Assembly (NCBI RefSeq): GCF_900475935.1 | Contig: NZ_LS483431.1 | Coordinates: 248,001-312,000 of the forward strand | Direction: 5' to 3' | Length of the DNA: 64,000 nt | Origin: Campylobacter fetus subsp. fetus | Lineage (GTDB): Bacteria; Campylobacterota; Campylobacteria; Campylobacterales; Campylobacteraceae | Part shown: positions 33,255 through 44,132 of the stretch, piece by piece | Position numbering within the stretch: position 1 is the stretch's first letter | Layout: every line of letters starts with the position of its first letter | Notes under the pieces: generated by a model | Seen by the model: the letters and a program-made list of their open reading frames with translations, nothing else | Told to the model about the DNA's origin: nothing | The model's database searches: none | Position numbers and translations under genes: made by a program

Positions 33255-34322
33255 TTGCTAGTTCATATCTGCTGCAGTGTTGATAGTCACTACTTTTTAC
33301 AAGAGCTTAAAAAAGCCTATCCTAGCCAAAACATCATAGGCTACTTTTATGATCCAAATATCCATCCGTATAGTGAGTTTTTGTTGCGTTATCAAGACGT
33401 AAAAAGAAGTTGTAAAAAGCTAGGTGTTAAACTTATTTGTGGAGATTACGATTACGAGAGTTGGCTTAAGGGCACAAAAGGTCTTGAAAATGAGCCTGAA
33501 AAAGGAAAAAGGTGCGAGTATTGTTTTGATTTTCGTGTGGGAAAATCGGCGCAAATAGCAGTTGAGTTAGGATGTAAAAAGATAACTACAACGCTTTTAA
33601 TGAGCCCCAAAAAGGATTTTACTCAGTTAGAAAATGCATTAAAAAATGCAGTTATTGGTACAAACTTAGAGCCTATAGCTGTGGATTTTCGCAAAAATGG
33701 CGGCACTACAAAGCAGTTTGAACTAGCTAAAAACGATAAATTGTATCATCAAAATTACTGCGGTTGCATTTTTGGATTGAGTGCACAAAAAAGAGAAAAT
33801 GAAATCATAGATGAACTTTTTGAACCTCTTGGTGGACAAGTTCAGTTTGGATCTATAAAAAGTCGTTTAAAGCTATATAAAAAAGTAAGAAAATATGAAA
33901 AAAATGGTTTGGAATTTGAGCTGATAAGAGAAAAAATCTTAAATTATCGCTTAAAATTTGCAAAAGTTTGCGTTGATGGCGTAACTTTGCCTAGTTATTT
34001 TCTTTTTTATTCGCATTTTAATAGGAATTTAGTTAAATTTAAAGTAAATGAGAACTCAGAGCTTTTAAATACAAATAAAGACGATATAAAGCTTATTAGT
34101 CTTGCTAAATTTAACGAGCTTGGTGGATTTTTTTATAAGAGCGTTTCGGAGCTTATGGCAAATCCGCCGAAGCTAAAGCGCGAGTTAAAAATTCGCAAAT
34201 GGCTTTGTGGTAATTTTTCTCTTTCTCCTATCATCGTGCTTGATGAGATAAATATCGGCAAATTCGAGGTTAGAGCAAATAGCGTTATGTATACGCAAAG
34301 CATAGAAAAGCTTGTTCTGTAG
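33255..34322 (+). CDS. queH: epoxyqueuosine reductase QueH
   Basis: A 355-residue QueH (DUF208) enzyme, the non-cobalamin type that completes queuosine synthesis in tRNA anticodons. Conserved metal and cluster cysteines are in HICCSVDSHYF at the N-terminus, RCEYCFDFR and YCGCIFGL; KKDFTQLENA and GGTTKQFELAK also fit. The C-terminal third (from about residue 220) is extra compared with minimal QueH proteins. The start is TTG with AAAAGG upstream. Confidence 0.88.
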   Translation: MLVHICCSVDSHYFLQELKKAYPSQNIIGYFYDPNIHPYSEFLLRYQDVKRSCKKLGVKLICGDYDYESWLKGTKGLENEPEKGKRCEYCFDFRVGKSAQIAVELGCKKITTTLLMSPKKDFTQLENALKNAVIGTNLEPIAVDFRKNGGTTKQFELAKNDKLYHQNYCGCIFGLSAQKRENEIIDELFEPLGGQVQFGSIKSRLKLYKKVRKYEKNGLEFELIREKILNYRLKFAKVCVDGVTLPSYFLFYSHFNRNLVKFKVNENSELLNTNKDDIKLISLAKFNELGGFFYKSVSELMANPPKLKRELKIRKWLCGNFSLSPIIVLDEINIGKFEVRANSVMYTQSIEKLVL

Positions 34323-34926
34323 ATTTTGCGCACTTTTTTTGAGGCGCAAATCTATATCTTTAACAAGCTAAATATTTAAATTATCTCTCTAAAATCAGCT
34401 TAAATTTACAATGCGCAACAGTAATAGAAAGTAACCTTAAAAATTAAAGTTAAATGAAGTTTAAATTTGATTAAATATATTTTACGAATTTCAAAAAGGA
34501 GAGAGTACGAAAAAAATCATTTTTGGTTTGGTGATCGTAGCTTCGGCAATGATTTTGATGGTGGGCTTGAAGCTTATCTAAGCGAAAATTATGCAAAAGC
34601 GCAAGATAAAACTATTTCAAATTCAAAGAGCTACAGTAGAGTTTACGATATAGGAAACTGACGATATAAGAAATCAGTTTGGCTGCGAAATTATGCTAGG
34701 CTAAATGTGCTGGCTACTAACCAAAGGCGAAGCGGCAAATACGGTATCTATGGATATATCATTATTTATTTAAATTTAAGATAGAATATTTCTCCAAATT
34801 GCTTGCTTGATTCTGCAAAGTTTAAAAAAATATTAAATTTATTAAGCACGCTTATATATAATTAAAATTAAACGACAAACAAATTTTGATTTTTTTATTT
34901 CGTTTTATCTAACTATTTGCTAATTT
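34323..34926 (+). other. 600-nt spacer with decayed gene remnants
   Basis: Apart from the pseudogene remnant described separately, this spacer between queH and fabZ is AT-rich and shows no tRNA, no terminator with a T-tract and no intact gene. A 65-codon frame at 34467 is interrupted at 34661 and does not resemble a complete protein. The region from 34790 on probably carries the fabZ promoter. Confidence 0.5.
34507..34775 (+). pseudogene. remnant of a small secreted-protein gene
   Basis: An AAAAAGGAGAG ribosome site at about 34494 is followed at the right distance by ACG instead of ATG. The reading frame then encodes a perfect signal-peptide start (TKKIIFGLVIVASAMILMVG) and stops at 34579. 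The sequence seems to continue in a second frame (AYLSENYAKAQDKTISNSKS, ending YDIGN) and a third (DDIRNQFGCEIMLG, CWLLTKGEAANTVSMD). This pattern fits a gene that lost its start codon and took at least two frameshifts. The parent family is not recognised. Confidence 0.45.
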
Positions 34927-34968
34927 TTGCTAAAATTTGGAGTTTATATCAACGTAAGGGCAAAATTT

Positions 34969-35415
34969 ATGATAGACGTAGTAGAAATTCAAAAAATTTT
35001 ACCACATAGGTATCCGTTTTTGTTAATAGACAGAGTTTGTGAATTAGAAACGGGTAAAAGTGTTTATGCGTATAAAAATATAACTATCGCAGAACAAATT
35101 TTTGAAGGACATTTTCCTGGGCATCCGATATATCCAGGTGTTATGATAATAGAAGGAATGGCTCAAGCAGGTGGTATTTTGGCATTTAAAAGTGCAGAAG
35201 ATCCAAGCGGTTTGAGCATAGAAAATAAAGTCGTATATTTTATGAGTATCGATAGAGCTAAATTTAGAAATCCTGTAAAGCCAGGAGATAAGTTAGAGTA
35301 TCGTTTAGAGGTATTAAAACATAAAGGAAATGTTTGGGTTTTAGACGGGAAAGCTTACGTGGACGATAAATTGGTAGCTGAGGCTGAGCTAAAAGCTATG
35401 ATAGTTGATAAGTAG
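34969..35415 (+). CDS. fabZ: 3-hydroxyacyl-ACP dehydratase FabZ
   Basis: A 148-residue hot-dog-fold dehydratase of fatty acid elongation. The active-site segments are [14 protein letters not shown], holding the catalytic His, and [20 protein letters not shown], holding the catalytic Glu. The ATG at 34969 has GTAAGGG 8 nt upstream; a TTG at 34927 would add 14 unrelated residues. It heads the fabZ-lpxA-clpX-mreB-mreC-carB series, linking fatty acid supply to lipid A synthesis. Confidence 0.95.
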   Translation: MIDVVEIQKILPHRYPFLLIDRVCELETGKSVYAYKNITIAEQIFEGHFPGHPIYPGVMIIEGMAQAGGILAFKSAEDPSGLSIENKVVYFMSIDRAKFRNPVKPGDKLEYRLEVLKHKGNVWVLDGKAYVDDKLVAEAELKAMIVDK

Positions 35416-35424
35416 CGGCGCGAT

Positions 35425-36210
35425 ATGAGTATTCATTCAACAGCGGTTATAGAAGACGGCGCTATTTTAGGCGAAGGCTGCATTATAGAACCATACTCCT
35501 TTATAGGCTCCAAAGTTGTTTTAGGAGACGGCGTTACTATAAAGCAAGGCGCTAGGATCATAGGCGATACGAAAATTGGCAGCGGAAGCAAAATTTATAG
35601 TTATGCTATAGTAGGAGACGCCCCACAAGACGTTAGTTACCGTCCAGAAGAAAATACAGGTGTTATAATAGGCAAAAATGCTACTATACGCGAGTTTTGT
35701 ACTATAAACTCAGGTACGCATAAAGGCGATGGAATTACTCGTATAGGAGATAATGTTTTTATAATGGCGTATGTGCATATCGCACATGATTGCATACTTG
35801 GGAATAATATTATATTAGCAAATAACGCTACTTTAGCAGGACATGTAGAAATAGGCGATTTTAGCGTAGTAGGAGGACTTACTCCTATTCATCAGTTTGT
35901 AAGAATAGGTGAAAGCTGTATGATAGCAGGCGCTTCGGCTTTGTCTCAAGATGTTGTGCCGTATTGTTTAGCAGAGGGAAATAGGGCTTATATAAGAAGT
36001 TTAAATTTAGTAGGAATTCGTCGTAGATTTGATAAAGAAGTTGTTGAAGAGATAAATAAGGCTTATAAATTTTTATTTAGAAGCGGTGGAGGATTAAAAG
36101 ATAGAGCTCAGGAGCTTTTAAATTTAAATCCAAATGAATATGCAAAAAAAATGTGTGAGTTTATAATAAATACAACAAGGGGAATTCCGCTTGAAAAAGG
36201 AAAATATTAA
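35425..36210 (+). CDS. lpxA: UDP-N-acetylglucosamine acyltransferase LpxA
   Basis: A 261-residue left-handed beta-helix acyltransferase, the first step of lipid A synthesis. Hexapeptide repeats run from the N-terminus ([20 protein letters not shown]). The active-site segment is [15 protein letters not shown], containing the catalytic histidine. The alpha-helical C-terminal domain follows from about residue 190 ([18 protein letters not shown]). The acyl donor comes from the pathway of the preceding fabZ. The stop overlaps the clpX start (TAATG). Confidence 0.95.
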   Translation: MSIHSTAVIEDGAILGEGCIIEPYSFIGSKVVLGDGVTIKQGARIIGDTKIGSGSKIYSYAIVGDAPQDVSYRPEENTGVIIGKNATIREFCTINSGTHKGDGITRIGDNVFIMAYVHIAHDCILGNNIILANNATLAGHVEIGDFSVVGGLTPIHQFVRIGESCMIAGASALSQDVVPYCLAEGNRAYIRSLNLVGIRRRFDKEVVEEINKAYKFLFRSGGGLKDRAQELLNLNPNEYAKKMCEFIINTTRGIPLEKGKY

Positions 36211-37430
36211 TGGCTAGGAAATGTAGTTTTTGCGGTGAGAGTGAAGCCGAAGATAGAAAATTACTAGCAAATGAAACAGATAGCGCTTTTATATGCGAGT
36301 ACTGCATTGATGCTGGATATGCTGCTGTGCATGGTGATGAAAGTTTAAATAGTAGTGAAAAAACAAGTAAAGATTATAAAGATATAACACCAAAACTTTT
36401 AAAAGATGTTTTAGATAGTTATGTTATAGGTCAAGAAAAAGCTAAAAAAGTATTTAGCGTAGGCGTTTATAACCATTATAAAAGGATATTTAAACAAGAT
36501 GCTATAGAAGATGATACTGAAATTTCAAAATCAAATATCTTGCTTATAGGTCCAACAGGAAGCGGTAAAACTCTTATGGCTCAAACTTTAGCTAGATTTT
36601 TAGATGTGCCGATCGCGATTTGTGATGCTACGAGCTTAACTGAGGCAGGATATGTAGGCGAAGATGTGGAAAATATCCTTACAAAACTACTTAGCGCAGC
36701 TGGCGGAGACGTACAAAGAGCTCAGCAAGGAGTTGTATTTGTCGATGAGATAGATAAAATAGCAAGAATGGGTGAAAATCGCTCTATAACTCGCGATGTA
36801 AGCGGCGAAGGAGTTCAGCAAGCACTTCTTAAAATAATAGAAGGAAGTACCGTAAATATCCCTCCAAAAGGCGGTAGAAAGCATCCAAATCAAGATTTTA
36901 TTCAGATAGATACAACAAATATTCTTTTTGTATGCGGCGGAGCTTTTGATGGGTTAAATGAGATTATAGAAAGAAGAATAGGAAAAAATGTTCTTGGATT
37001 TGGTCAGATAAAACGCGGTCGCGACGATAAGCAAAATTTAATAAGCTTAGTTGAGCCAGATGATTTAGTTCATTTTGGCCTTATCCCTGAGCTTATAGGA
37101 CGTTTGCATGCTATTGCTACTTTAAATGAGATAACAACCGATGATATGGTAAAAATTTTAACGGAACCAAAAAATGCTCTTTTAAAACAGTATCAGAAAT
37201 TATTTGCGATAGATGGCGCAAATTTAAAATTTGATAATGATGCTATAAAAGAGGTTGCTACACAAGCTATAAATCGTAAAACAGGAGCAAGAGGTCTTAG
37301 AAGTATCATGGAAGATATTATGATGGACATAATGTTTAATCTTCCAGATCTTAAAGGATATGATGTTATCATCTCAAAAGACGTTGCCATAGGCAAGGCA
37401 AAACCATTATTAATCAAAGCACAAAACTAA
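36210..37430 (+). CDS. clpX: ClpX ATP-dependent unfoldase
   Basis: A 406-residue AAA+ unfoldase that feeds ClpP. It has an N-terminal zinc-binding domain ([10 protein letters not shown] and CEYC), Walker A ([18 protein letters not shown], about residue 110), Walker B ([12 protein letters not shown]), the [10 protein letters not shown] segment with the LGF loop that docks on ClpP, and the C-terminal sensor-2 region [17 protein letters not shown]. It has normal length. Its position between lpxA and mreB is conserved as I recall for C. jejuni. Confidence 0.96.
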   Translation: MARKCSFCGESEAEDRKLLANETDSAFICEYCIDAGYAAVHGDESLNSSEKTSKDYKDITPKLLKDVLDSYVIGQEKAKKVFSVGVYNHYKRIFKQDAIEDDTEISKSNILLIGPTGSGKTLMAQTLARFLDVPIAICDATSLTEAGYVGEDVENILTKLLSAAGGDVQRAQQGVVFVDEIDKIARMGENRSITRDVSGEGVQQALLKIIEGSTVNIPPKGGRKHPNQDFIQIDTTNILFVCGGAFDGLNEIIERRIGKNVLGFGQIKRGRDDKQNLISLVEPDDLVHFGLIPELIGRLHAIATLNEITTDDMVKILTEPKNALLKQYQKLFAIDGANLKFDNDAIKEVATQAINRKTGARGLRSIMEDIMMDIMFNLPDLKGYDVIISKDVAIGKAKPLLIKAQN

Positions 37431-37443
37431 AAGAAGGGAAATT

Positions 37444-38481
37444 ATGATATTAGATCAGATTATTGGATTTTTTTCAAGCGATATGGGGATAGATCTTGGT
37501 ACGGCAAACACGCTAGTTTTAGTCAAAGATAAAGGTATTGTTATAAATGAGCCGAGTGTGGTAGCAGTCCAAAGAGAAAAGTATGGAAAGCAAAAAATAT
37601 TAGCTGTAGGTCATGATGCTAAAGAGATGGTCGGTAAAACTCCGGGCGATATAGAAGCCATCCGCCCTATGAGAGACGGCGTGATAGCTGATTTTGATAT
37701 GACTGAAAAGATGATAAGGTATTTTATAGAAAAAACTCATAGAAGAAAAAGCTTTTTGCGTCCTCGTATAATTATATCCGTGCCTTACGGTTTAACTCAA
37801 GTAGAAAGAAAAGCGGTTCGTGAAAGTGCTTTGAGCGCAGGAGCAAGAGAGGTATTTTTGATAGAAGAACCTATGGCTGCTGCAATAGGAGCAAATTTAC
37901 CTATAAGAGAGCCGCAAGGAAGTTTAGTAGTTGATATCGGCGGCGGAACTACCGAGATAGGGGTTGTATCTTTAGGGGGTTTGGTTATAAGTAAAAGTAT
38001 CCGCACGGCCGGCGATAAGATAGATTCTAGTATAGTAAATTACATAAAAGAAAAGTATAATCTTTTAATCGGTGAAAGAACCGGAGAAGAGATAAAAATA
38101 AAAGTCGGTTCGGCAACTCAGCTTCCAAAAGAGCTTTCTATCGTTGTAAAAGGAAGAGATCAAGTAGGCGGACTTTTAAGCAGAGTTGAACTAACGAGCG
38201 AAGATGTTAGAGAGGCTATGAGAGAGCCATTAAAAGAGATAGCCGATGCTTTAAAAACAGTTTTAGAAATGATGCCGCCTGATCTAGCCGGAGATATAGT
38301 TGAGCGCGGAGTTGTGCTAACTGGCGGTGGAGCGCTTATTCGTGGTCTGGATAGATATCTAGCCGATATCGTAAAACTTCCGGTTTATGTAGCAGATGAA
38401 CCGCTTTTAGCAGTGGCTAAAGGAACCGGAAAAGCATTAGAGGAGATAGGCTTACTTCAGCAGCTTATGAATGAAGAATAA
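37444..38481 (+). CDS. mreB: rod-shape-determining protein MreB
   Basis: A 345-residue bacterial actin that guides cell-wall elongation on the inner membrane. Nucleotide-binding motifs are MGIDLGTANTLVLVKDKGIV, IRPMRDGVIADFDMTEKMI, VDIGGGTTEIGVVSLGG and the C-terminal VLTGGGALIRGLDRYL. It overlaps mreC by 11 nt. The RodZ-like protein at 14.2 kb may be its partner. Confidence 0.97.
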   Translation: MILDQIIGFFSSDMGIDLGTANTLVLVKDKGIVINEPSVVAVQREKYGKQKILAVGHDAKEMVGKTPGDIEAIRPMRDGVIADFDMTEKMIRYFIEKTHRRKSFLRPRIIISVPYGLTQVERKAVRESALSAGAREVFLIEEPMAAAIGANLPIREPQGSLVVDIGGGTTEIGVVSLGGLVISKSIRTAGDKIDSSIVNYIKEKYNLLIGERTGEEIKIKVGSATQLPKELSIVVKGRDQVGGLLSRVELTSEDVREAMREPLKEIADALKTVLEMMPPDLAGDIVERGVVLTGGGALIRGLDRYLADIVKLPVYVADEPLLAVAKGTGKALEEIGLLQQLMNEE

Positions 38482-39223
38482 AATTAAATTTATTTTAACA
38501 ATCGGTTGTTTAACTTTTGTGTCATTTTATTTTAGCGACTATGCAAGAAGATTTTTTGTAGATTCTACTAGTTCAAGTATAGGCTTTTATCAAAATTTCA
38601 CAGGGTTTTTAAAAGACAAGATAACAGAGCATTTTAGGCAAGCTGAAGAGATCAGAGCTTTAAGAGCTCAAAATTTAGAGTTAGAGCGTTCAGCTGCTCT
38701 ACTTTCAGCGTTTGCTTATGAGCTAAATAATATTTTAAGTGACAAAAACTCAACTATCTATGCTCCGGAAGTAAAATTAGTAAGTGCGCTATCATATGTA
38801 AATATGGGCGATTATAATAAAGTATGGTTGGATTTTAAAGAGTTCAATGAAGATAAAATTTATGGTCTTATATATAAAGGTAGGAGTGCCGGGATAGTAG
38901 TAAATAAAGATAGAAAACCTTTAGGGCTTTTGCAGACCGATCCCGAGTCTATGTTTTCGGTATTTATAGGGGAAAATAAAATTTCAGGCATCGCAAAAGG
39001 AAATAATAAAAATATAGTTATAAAATACATTTCGCAGTGGTTAAATCCAAAAGTAGGAGATGAAGTTTATACAAGCGGGCTTGACGGTATATTTTTTGGC
39101 GGAATACCCGTTGGTAAAATAGTTGAGATAAAAGAGCAAGATCTGTATAAAAGTGCAATAGTTGAGCCTGACAATAAAATAGAGGTTCCATCATATCTGT
39201 ATGTAGTGACAAAGGAAAATTAA
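38471..39223 (+). CDS. mreC: rod-shape-determining protein MreC
   Basis: A 250-residue bitopic protein with an N-terminal helix ([20 protein letters not shown]), a coiled coil ([20 protein letters not shown]) and a periplasmic beta domain ([40 protein letters not shown]). MreC organises penicillin-binding proteins along MreB. No mreD follows; carB begins with an overlapping TAATG, so the usual mreBCD order is cut short here. Confidence 0.92.
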   Translation: MKNKIKFILTIGCLTFVSFYFSDYARRFFVDSTSSSIGFYQNFTGFLKDKITEHFRQAEEIRALRAQNLELERSAALLSAFAYELNNILSDKNSTIYAPEVKLVSALSYVNMGDYNKVWLDFKEFNEDKIYGLIYKGRSAGIVVNKDRKPLGLLQTDPESMFSVFIGENKISGIAKGNNKNIVIKYISQWLNPKVGDEVYTSGLDGIFFGGIPVGKIVEIKEQDLYKSAIVEPDNKIEVPSYLYVVTKEN

Positions 39224-42200
39224 TGCCAAAAAGAGAAGATGTTAAGACAATTTTACTTATAGGAAGCGGTCCTATAGTTATCGGTCAGGCGTGTGAATTT
39301 GACTATAGCGGAACTCAAGCAGCTAAAACGTTAAAAGAACTAGGCTATAGAGTCGTACTTATAAACTCAAATCCGGCTACTATAATGACCGATCCTGATT
39401 TTGCGGACGCTACTTATATAGAACCGATAACCAAAGAAAGTATAAGTCGTATAATAAAAAAAGAGAACGTAGATGCTATACTTCCTACTATGGGTGGTCA
39501 AGTAGCGCTAAATGTAGCTATGGAGCTTCATGAAGCAAGTATGCTTGGAAACGTCAAATTTCTAGGTGCGAATCCGGCTGCAATCAAAAAAGGCGAAGAT
39601 AGAGTCGCATTTAAAGAAGCTATGTTAAAGATAGGTATGGATCTTCCAAAATCAATGTACGCTTACAATATGGAAGAGGCTATGGTCGCAGCCGGCGATA
39701 TCGGATTTCCGCTTATCATAAGAGCTAGTTATACCCTTGGAGGCGCCGGAAGCGGCGTAGCTTATAATATAGACGAATTTAGAGATCTAGCCGAAGCAGG
39801 GATTGATGCAAGTCCTATAAATGAGATTTTGATAGAAGAGAGTTTGCTTGGCTGGAAAGAGTTTGAGATGGAAGTTATCAGAGACAAAAACGATAACTGT
39901 ATAATAGTCTGTTCTATAGAGAACTTTGATCCGATGGGCGTACATACCGGAGATAGTATCACGGTAGCTCCGGCTTTGACTCTTACGGATAAAGAGTATC
40001 AGCATATGAGGGACGCCAGTTTTAAAATTTTACGAGAAATCGGTGTAGATACGGGCGGAAGCAATGTTCAGTTTGCTATAAATCCAAAAAACGGCAGAAT
40101 GACCGTGATCGAGATGAATCCGCGCGTTAGTAGAAGCTCCGCTCTTGCGTCAAAAGCTACTGGATATCCGATAGCCAAAGTCGCTACTATGCTTGCAGTT
40201 GGATTTACTCTTGATGAGATAAAAAACGATATAACAGGTACTCCTGCTAGCTTTGAGCCTGTGATTGACTATATAGTTACTAAAATTCCTAGATTTACAT
40301 TTGAAAAATTCCCTGGCTCAAACCCGTATTTAGGCACGGCTATGAAAAGTGTGGGCGAAGTAATGGCGATAGGAACTAGCTTTAAAGAGAGCATCCAAAA
40401 AGCGCTTTGTTCTTTAGAAAAAGATTACGCCGGATTTAATTTTTTAAGCTTGGATGAGGAAAAGCTCATTTTCGGTCTTAGAAATGCGCATGAAAAAAGA
40501 ATTCTTTACGTTGCTCAAGCTTTTAGAAATGGTAAAAGTGTAGATGAAGTTTATGAGCTCACCAAAATTGATCCGTGGTTTTTAAATCAAATTTATGAGA
40601 TAACCGAATTTGAAAAAAGCGTTGACATGGATATTTTGAATAACAAAGATCTTCTAAGAAAAGCTAAAACTTGGGGCTTTAGTGATAAAATGCTTGCTCA
40701 GCTTATAAATGAAAAAGACAACCTCGAGCTTAGTCAAAACGATATATATTACGCTAGAATAAAACATAAAATCAACTTAGAGTACAGAGAAGTAGATACT
40801 TGTGGAGGAGAGTTTAAAGCTCTTACTCCGTATCTTTATAGCAGTACGAATATCACTCCAAATTTACCGAATTTAAAAGTAGAAAATAAAAATAAAAAAG
40901 TTCTTATCATCGGCGGCGGTCCAAATCGAATAGGTCAGGGTATAGAGTTTGACTACTGCTGTGTGCATGCGAGCTATGCTTTGCGCGATCTTGGCGTTAC
41001 TACGATAATGTATAACTGTAATCCAGAAACCGTCTCGACCGATTATGATACTAGTGATATTTTGTATTTCGAACCGATTGATTTTGAGCATTTAAGAGCC
41101 GTGATAGAAGCAGAACAACCAGATGGCATTATAGTGCATTTTGGTGGTCAAACTCCACTTAAATTTTCAAAGCGACTTACTATGATAGGCGCTAAGATAA
41201 TCGGAACTAGCGCTAGGGTTATCGACGTTGCAGAAGATAGAAAGAAATTTAGCGAGTTTATAAGCAAAATCGGTGTAAAACAGCCGCAAAACGATACCGC
41301 AACTAGCGAATCAGAAGCCGTGCAAAAAGCCGCTGTTATAGGATATCCGGTTCTTGTTCGTCCTAGCTATGTTTTAGGCGGACGCGCTATGAGAAGAGTA
41401 CATAGCGAAAGTGAACTCAAAGAATATATGAGCGAAGCCGTAAAAGTTAGCAATCACTCTCCGGTGCTTTTGGATAAATTTTTACAAGACGCTACCGAGC
41501 TAGATGTTGATGCTATAAGTGATGGTAAAAATGTTTATATCGGCGCTATTATGGAGCATATAGAAGAAGCGGGAATTCATAGCGGTGATAGTGCGAGTAT
41601 ACTTCCGCCTCAAAATTTAAGTAAAGAGATTATAAATCAAGTTGAAATTTGCACTAAAGATATCGCTTTGAATTTGGGCGTAGTCGGGCTTATGAATATA
41701 CAATTTGCAGTGTATCAAAATGAGCTTTATATTATCGAAGTCAATCCGCGTGCAAGTCGTACGGTACCGTTTGTAAGCAAAGCTACAGGCATTCCTATGG
41801 CAAAGGTTGCAACTAGAGTTATGTGGCAAGGGAATCTTCCCGAAGCTCTTAAATTCTATGATCAGTTTGATGTTGTGACAAAAAACAGCAGCGTATATAA
41901 ACCAAATATTAAAAATATAGTTTGCGTAAAAGAGAGCGTATTTCCGTTTAATAAACTAAGTGGAGCCGATCTGATCTTAGGTCCCGAGATGAAGAGTACC
42001 GGCGAAGTTATGGGCATTAGCGATAGTTTTGCAAAGAGTTTTGTTAAGTCTCAGATCGCAGCAAAAAATAGTCTTCCAAGCAGCGGAAAAGTATTTATCA
42101 GTTTAGCTGACGCCGATAAACAAAGAGGAATAGAGCTTGCAAAAGAGTTTGTTACTCTTGGTTTTGTAGTTCTAGCAACTGGTGGAACGTATAAATTCTT

Positions 42201-42477
42201 AAAAGACGCAGCAATAGAGTGCGAAATGGTCTATAAGATAAGCGAAGGTCGTCCAAATATAGAAGATAAATTGAAAAACGGCGAAGTCAGCTTAGCGGTA
42301 AATACGAGCGATAATAAATCAAGCTCAAGCGACGCACATAAAATTCGCCAAGCCGTGCTTAGATTTAAGATTCCGTATTTTACAAATATGAACGCAGCTT
42401 TAGTCGCAGCTAAATCCATAAGTGCAAACGAAGCAGCTTTGGAAGTAAAAAGCTTGCAAGAGTATCTAGAAAAATGA
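39223..42477 (+). CDS. carB: carbamoyl-phosphate synthase large subunit
   Basis: A 1084-residue enzyme making carbamoyl phosphate for arginine and pyrimidines. It consists of two homologous ATP-grasp halves. The first starts [20 protein letters not shown] and carries [12 protein letters not shown]; the second starts [20 protein letters not shown] and carries [15 protein letters not shown]-terminal MGS-like allosteric domain follows from about residue 945 ([33 protein letters not shown]). Full length. Its TGA overlaps the start of the restriction endonuclease gene (ATGA). Confidence 0.97.
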   Translation: MPKREDVKTILLIGSGPIVIGQACEFDYSGTQAAKTLKELGYRVVLINSNPATIMTDPDFADATYIEPITKESISRIIKKENVDAILPTMGGQVALNVAMELHEASMLGNVKFLGANPAAIKKGEDRVAFKEAMLKIGMDLPKSMYAYNMEEAMVAAGDIGFPLIIRASYTLGGAGSGVAYNIDEFRDLAEAGIDASPINEILIEESLLGWKEFEMEVIRDKNDNCIIVCSIENFDPMGVHTGDSITVAPALTLTDKEYQHMRDASFKILREIGVDTGGSNVQFAINPKNGRMTVIEMNPRVSRSSALASKATGYPIAKVATMLAVGFTLDEIKNDITGTPASFEPVIDYIVTKIPRFTFEKFPGSNPYLGTAMKSVGEVMAIGTSFKESIQKALCSLEKDYAGFNFLSLDEEKLIFGLRNAHEKRILYVAQAFRNGKSVDEVYELTKIDPWFLNQIYEITEFEKSVDMDILNNKDLLRKAKTWGFSDKMLAQLINEKDNLELSQNDIYYARIKHKINLEYREVDTCGGEFKALTPYLYSSTNITPNLPNLKVENKNKKVLIIGGGPNRIGQGIEFDYCCVHASYALRDLGVTTIMYNCNPETVSTDYDTSDILYFEPIDFEHLRAVIEAEQPDGIIVHFGGQTPLKFSKRLTMIGAKIIGTSARVIDVAEDRKKFSEFISKIGVKQPQNDTATSESEAVQKAAVIGYPVLVRPSYVLGGRAMRRVHSESELKEYMSEAVKVSNHSPVLLDKFLQDATELDVDAISDGKNVYIGAIMEHIEEAGIHSGDSASILPPQNLSKEIINQVEICTKDIALNLGVVGLMNIQFAVYQNELYIIEVNPRASRTVPFVSKATGIPMAKVATRVMWQGNLPEALKFYDQFDVVTKNSSVYKPNIKNIVCVKESVFPFNKLSGADLILGPEMKSTGEVMGISDSFAKSFVKSQIAAKNSLPSSGKVFISLADADKQRGIELAKEFVTLGFVVLATGGTYKFLKDAAIECEMVYKISEGRPNIEDKLKNGEVSLAVNTSDNKSSSSDAHKIRQAVLRFKIPYFTNMNAALVAAKSISANEAALEVKSLQEYLEK

Positions 42478-43292
42478 TAAATAGTACAAATTTTACGGAC
42501 TTTATGGATTCATTGCAAACGACAAATGAGAATTTGTCGTATTTTTGTGATTTTCAAAAGTGCAGCGATAATGTCCGAAAAATTGAAATTAAATTAAACA
42601 CACTAAATTTTTTATTGAATAAACCAGATTTAAAAACTGCTATTGATACTCTCTTTAATGAAAATAAAGAGTGTTTTAGTATATTAAATTTATTGATTGC
42701 TGTTAGAAATAAAAATAGAAATATTTTAGATATGGATGGAAATTTAATATCATTAGATAGTTATTTTGAAAATTCACAAAAAATATATGATTTTTTTGTT
42801 CAAACTGGACTTATCGAAATTTTCACTGGTGGTAAAATAACAAATTTATGCGATTATGTGTTTGGTGTAGAGGTTGGATTGGATACAAATGCTCGTAAAA
42901 ATCGTAGCGGAACAGTTATGGAGATATTAGTAGCTAATATTTTTCAAAATAATCAAATAGAATTTGGCAAACAAGTAAAAACCGATAATTTAGACATAAA
43001 TTTAGGCGTAGATATTAAAAAATTTGATTTTATTATAAGAAATCAAAATATTACATATTTAATAGAAACAAATTTTTATAATAGTGCCGGTTCTAAATTA
43101 AATGAGGTTGCTAGGGCTTATATAGAATTATCACAGAAAATATCTAGACAAAATGGATTTAAGTTTATTTGGATTACAGATGGACAAGGATGGTTTGAAG
43201 CAAAAAATAAACTTCAAGAAGCATATAATAGTGTAGAAATTTATAATTTATCAAATTTAAGTGATTTTATAAATAAGGTACAAAATGTCTAA
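42474..43292 (+). CDS. type II restriction endonuclease of the DpnII/MboI family (predicted GATC)
   Basis: A 272-residue endonuclease. The diagnostic DpnII-family stretch is [20 protein letters not shown] near residue 135. It is followed by the nuclease core [20 protein letters not shown], where the acidic D...ExN residues occupy the PD-(D/E)xK positions, and by [18 protein letters not shown]. Family members recognise GATC; this specificity is inferred. The ATG overlaps the carB stop and the gene overlaps the methyltransferase by 8 nt. Its sequence is poorer in GC than carB, consistent with acquisition. Confidence 0.82.
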   Translation: MINSTNFTDFMDSLQTTNENLSYFCDFQKCSDNVRKIEIKLNTLNFLLNKPDLKTAIDTLFNENKECFSILNLLIAVRNKNRNILDMDGNLISLDSYFENSQKIYDFFVQTGLIEIFTGGKITNLCDYVFGVEVGLDTNARKNRSGTVMEILVANIFQNNQIEFGKQVKTDNLDINLGVDIKKFDFIIRNQNITYLIETNFYNSAGSKLNEVARAYIELSQKISRQNGFKFIWITDGQGWFEAKNKLQEAYNSVEIYNLSNLSDFINKVQNV

Positions 43293-44109
43293 TTTTATGA
43301 GTAAAGATAAGAAATTCAATCTTTATCAAGGTGATTGTTTTGAAATTTTACCTAAATTTAAATCCAAATTTGATCTTATTTTTGCAGATCCTCCTTATTT
43401 TTTGTCAAATGACGGATTAAGTATTCAAAACGGGCAAATAGTAAGCGTAAATAAAGGCGAATGGGATAAAGGCTCAAATATAGATGAAATAGATGATTTT
43501 AATCTAAAATGGCTAAAATTAGCAAAAAATTCGCTAACTGACAATGGTTGTATAATGATCAGCGGAACATATCATAATATATTTTCTATTGGTCGGGCTT
43601 TGCAAAAATTAGACTATAAAATTCTAAATATCATTACTTGGCAAAAGACAAATCCGCCACCAAATTTTAGTTGTCGCTATCTTACTCACTCAACAGAGCA
43701 AATTATTTGGGCTAGAAAAAGTGAGAAATATAAGCATATCTTTAACTATGAAATTATGAAAAAACTAAACGATAACAAACAAATGAAAGATGTTTGGAGT
43801 TTTTCTGCTATTGCTCCATGGGAGAAGGCTTGTAAAAAACATCCTACTCAAAAACCGCTTGCCTTGTTGGTTCGTTTGATTTTGATGGCAACTAATGAAG
43901 ATAGCTTGATTTGCGATCCGTTTAGCGGTTCTAGCACAACAGGAATTGCGGCAAATTTGCTAGATAGAAAATTTATTGGAATTGAAAAAGAAGATGAATT
44001 TATAAAAATATCAATGAAGAGAAAAGAAGAGCTGGGCGAAAAAATGGAACTTTTTAAAAATAAAATTGCGGATTTAAGATTTTTAAATAAAAGTATTTTA
44101 ATAAATTAA
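43285..44109 (+). CDS. beta-class adenine-specific DNA methyltransferase
   Basis: A 274-residue DNA methyltransferase. The catalytic DPPY comes first (FDLIFADPPYFLS, residues 35-38) and the SAM-binding FSGSSTTG near the C-terminus (LICDPFSGSSTTGIAANLL), which is the beta-class order, as in DpnA and HinfI-type enzymes. It also has KHPTQKPLALLVRLI, typical of this group. It should protect host GATC sites from the adjacent nuclease. Classical DpnII systems carry an additional alpha-class methylase (DpnM type), and none is visible here. The start may be the ATG at 43285 or 43297. Confidence 0.85.
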   Translation: MSNFMSKDKKFNLYQGDCFEILPKFKSKFDLIFADPPYFLSNDGLSIQNGQIVSVNKGEWDKGSNIDEIDDFNLKWLKLAKNSLTDNGCIMISGTYHNIFSIGRALQKLDYKILNIITWQKTNPPPNFSCRYLTHSTEQIIWARKSEKYKHIFNYEIMKKLNDNKQMKDVWSFSAIAPWEKACKKHPTQKPLALLVRLILMATNEDSLICDPFSGSSTTGIAANLLDRKFIGIEKEDEFIKISMKRKEELGEKMELFKNKIADLRFLNKSILIN

Positions 44110-44132
44110 ATTTTTAATAAGTGATGTATAAA

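Noticed and set aside
34467-34661. 65-codon frame in the queH-fabZ spacer as a real gene
   Set aside because: Its start has no ribosome site, and the clear signal-peptide coding sequence in this region lies in another frame. It is better explained as part of a frameshifted pseudogene.
38471-39223. A missing mreD as evidence of a deletion after mreC
   Set aside because: The mreC-carB junction is a clean TAATG overlap and the order matches what I recall for C. jejuni, so this is the normal arrangement in the genus.
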